Origin: Bacteroidales bacterium
Lineage (GTDB): Bacteria; Bacteroidota; Bacteroidia; Bacteroidales; UBA12170
Reading direction: 5' to 3'
Assembly (NCBI GenBank): GCA_027858955.1
Contig: JAQIBR010000138.1
Coordinates: forward strand, 1-33,551
DNA: 33,551 nucleotides
Positions within the stretch are counted from its first letter, which is position 1, and every line of letters starts with the position of its first letter. Shown here in pieces: positions 32,575-33,551 of the stretch. A program made the position numbers and the translations under genes. The notes under the pieces were generated by a model, which saw only the letters and a program-made list of their open reading frames with translations, did no database searches and was not told the DNA's origin.

Positions 32575-33300
32575 ATGCTATTAAGAACTGAAAATATTAT
32601 AAAAAAATACGGTAAACGAACAGTTGTAAAAGACGTTAGTATTGAAGTGCGACAGGGTGAAATTGTGGGCTTACTTGGGCCCAACGGAGCTGGCAAAACT
32701 ACATCATTTTATATGATAGTAGGTTTAATTAAGCCTAATTCCGGACAAGTCTTTTTAAACGATATGGAGATCACAAGTGAACCAATGTACAAAAGAGCCC
32801 AATTGGGTATCGGATACTTGGCACAAGAAGCTTCAGTATTTCGTAGTATGAGTATTGAAGATAATTTATCTTCGGTTCTAGAATTTACAAAACTTAGCAA
32901 GACAGAACAAAAAGACAAATTAAATTCATTACTCGATGAATTTGGCTTGCAACATATTCGTAAAAGTAAAGGCATTCAGTTATCGGGTGGCGAAAGAAGA
33001 CGAACAGAAATTGCACGAGCTTTAGCAATGGATCCAAACTTCATTCTTCTCGACGAACCTTTTGCCGGAGTTGATCCAATTGCCGTAGAAGATATTCAGG
33101 CTATAGTGTCGAAACTTCGCGAAAAAAATATCGGGATTTTAATTACAGATCATAATGTTCATGAAACTTTAAAAATTACAGATCGTGCTTATTTGCTTTT
33201 CGAAGGATCTGTTCTTAAAACTGGAACTGCAGAAGAGCTTGCGGCCGATCCGCATGTACGTAAAGTTTATTTGGGAGCTAATTTTGAGCTTAGAAAATAA
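32575..33300 (+). CDS. lptB: LPS export ABC transporter ATP-binding protein LptB
   Basis: The 241-residue ATPase powers extraction of LPS from the inner membrane with LptF/LptG. Walker A is GPNGAGKT (35-42), the signature is LSGGERRR, and Walker B with the catalytic Glu is [13 protein letters not shown], followed by the switch histidine in ITDHNV. The GLLGPNGAG start region and [10 protein letters not shown] (Q-loop) are LptB-like. It is probably cotranscribed with kdsD. lptF/lptG are not in the window. Confidence 0.96.
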   Translation: MLLRTENIIKKYGKRTVVKDVSIEVRQGEIVGLLGPNGAGKTTSFYMIVGLIKPNSGQVFLNDMEITSEPMYKRAQLGIGYLAQEASVFRSMSIEDNLSSVLEFTKLSKTEQKDKLNSLLDEFGLQHIRKSKGIQLSGGERRRTEIARALAMDPNFILLDEPFAGVDPIAVEDIQAIVSKLREKNIGILITDHNVHETLKITDRAYLLFEGSVLKTGTAEELAADPHVRKVYLGANFELRK

Positions 33301-33335
33301 ATTTAGACTAAAAATTCCTTAAATATTCTTTGAAG

Positions 33336-33551
33336 CTAAACTGTATCTTTTTTATAAGACCACATCATTAGCAAAATGGCACTGATTAATAAAATTATTG
33401 CAATTCCAAAAGTAATTGTATATCCAAAAAGCTCATAAAACAATACACCAATCAGAGGAGCAAACAATGCTCTAACGCCGGTAAGCGAAAGATGAATTGC
33501 CTGTAACTCACCTGCATCTTCATCTTTTCCAAAATAAGATGAGCCAATATG
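33336..33551 (-). CDS. MFS transporter, C-terminal 71 residues only
   Basis: Reading the minus strand from the window edge gives 71 codons ending at a TAG at 33338-33336. The sequence contains two hydrophobic segments (LFAPLIGVLFYELFGYTITFG and IAIILLISAILLMM) preceded by GEXXA-like GELQAIHLSLTGVRA. This looks like the last two membrane helices of a major facilitator superfamily transporter. The rest lies beyond the window. It converges on lptB, with 35 bp between the stops and no clear terminator. Confidence 0.7.
   Translation of the reverse strand, partial: HIGSSYFGKDEDAGELQAIHLSLTGVRALFAPLIGVLFYELFGYTITFGIAIILLISAILLMMWSYKKDTV

Overview
The window is AT-rich chromosomal DNA from a member of the Bacteroidota, most likely a Bacteroidales/Marinilabiliales-type organism. 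Three things support this. Many genes sit just behind a match to the Bacteroidota -7 promoter box TAnnTTTG, and Shine-Dalgarno sequences are essentially absent. The gene content includes DUF4296 and DUF2795 proteins, a long-form urocanate hydratase, a wtpA-type oxyanion binding lipoprotein and adjacent dxs/dxr. The order rplM-rpsI-rpsB-tsf also fits. I see no prophage, CRISPR array, tRNA or rRNA.

Layout. 1-5.3 kb: a truncated YqhD-type alcohol dehydrogenase, a sulfatase fragment fused by an ATGA overlap to a lipid kinase gene, a SUI1 factor, a DUF2795 protein, a WtpA-like lipoprotein and GAPDH. 5.3-9 kb: a CACAGAG-type inverted repeat, fumC, an ArsC-like protein, a TauE/SafE permease and a frameshifted REP-type (Y1/HUH) transposase. 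9-13.3 kb (minus strand): hutU, a hypothetical gene, then an overlapping operon of LOG phosphoribohydrolase, NMP-kinase-like P-loop protein and dCMP deaminase. 13.4-17.2 kb: crcB, DUF190 and an unknown gene in one tight operon, then acylphosphatase, mnmD, a PolB-type exonuclease and an [FeFe]-hydrogenase remnant. 17.2-20.3 kb: the ribosomal/elongation operon with two promoters and a possible S2 leader hairpin. 20.3-22.1 kb: a soluble hybrid histidine kinase. 22.1-27.5 kb: divergent dxs and dxr, the latter followed by rseP and lpxH. 27.5-31.3 kb: a thioredoxin remnant, a structured repeat, and the recQ-DUF4296-rsmE operon. 31.6-33.5 kb: kdsD-lptB and the end of an MFS transporter.

The genes are mostly housekeeping: central carbon (gapA, fumC), MEP isoprenoid synthesis (dxs, dxr), lipid A/Kdo/LPS export (lpxH, kdsD, lptB), translation and nucleotide metabolism. 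The unusual material lies between them. A 111-138 bp double-hairpin repeat occurs twice (15.8 kb and 27.7 kb). One copy supplies a possible -33 box to mnmD and the other abuts a beheaded thioredoxin gene. A perfect 17-bp inverted repeat lies directly upstream of the beheaded hydrogenase. Four genes (dxs, dxr, lpxH, kdsD) appear to use TTG starts. Three apparent non-ATG starts fall inside -7 promoter boxes and are better moved downstream. I did not find a clearly new defence or biosynthetic system. The best candidates for new biology are the third gene of the crcB operon, the LOG/kinase/deaminase operon and the double-hairpin repeat.
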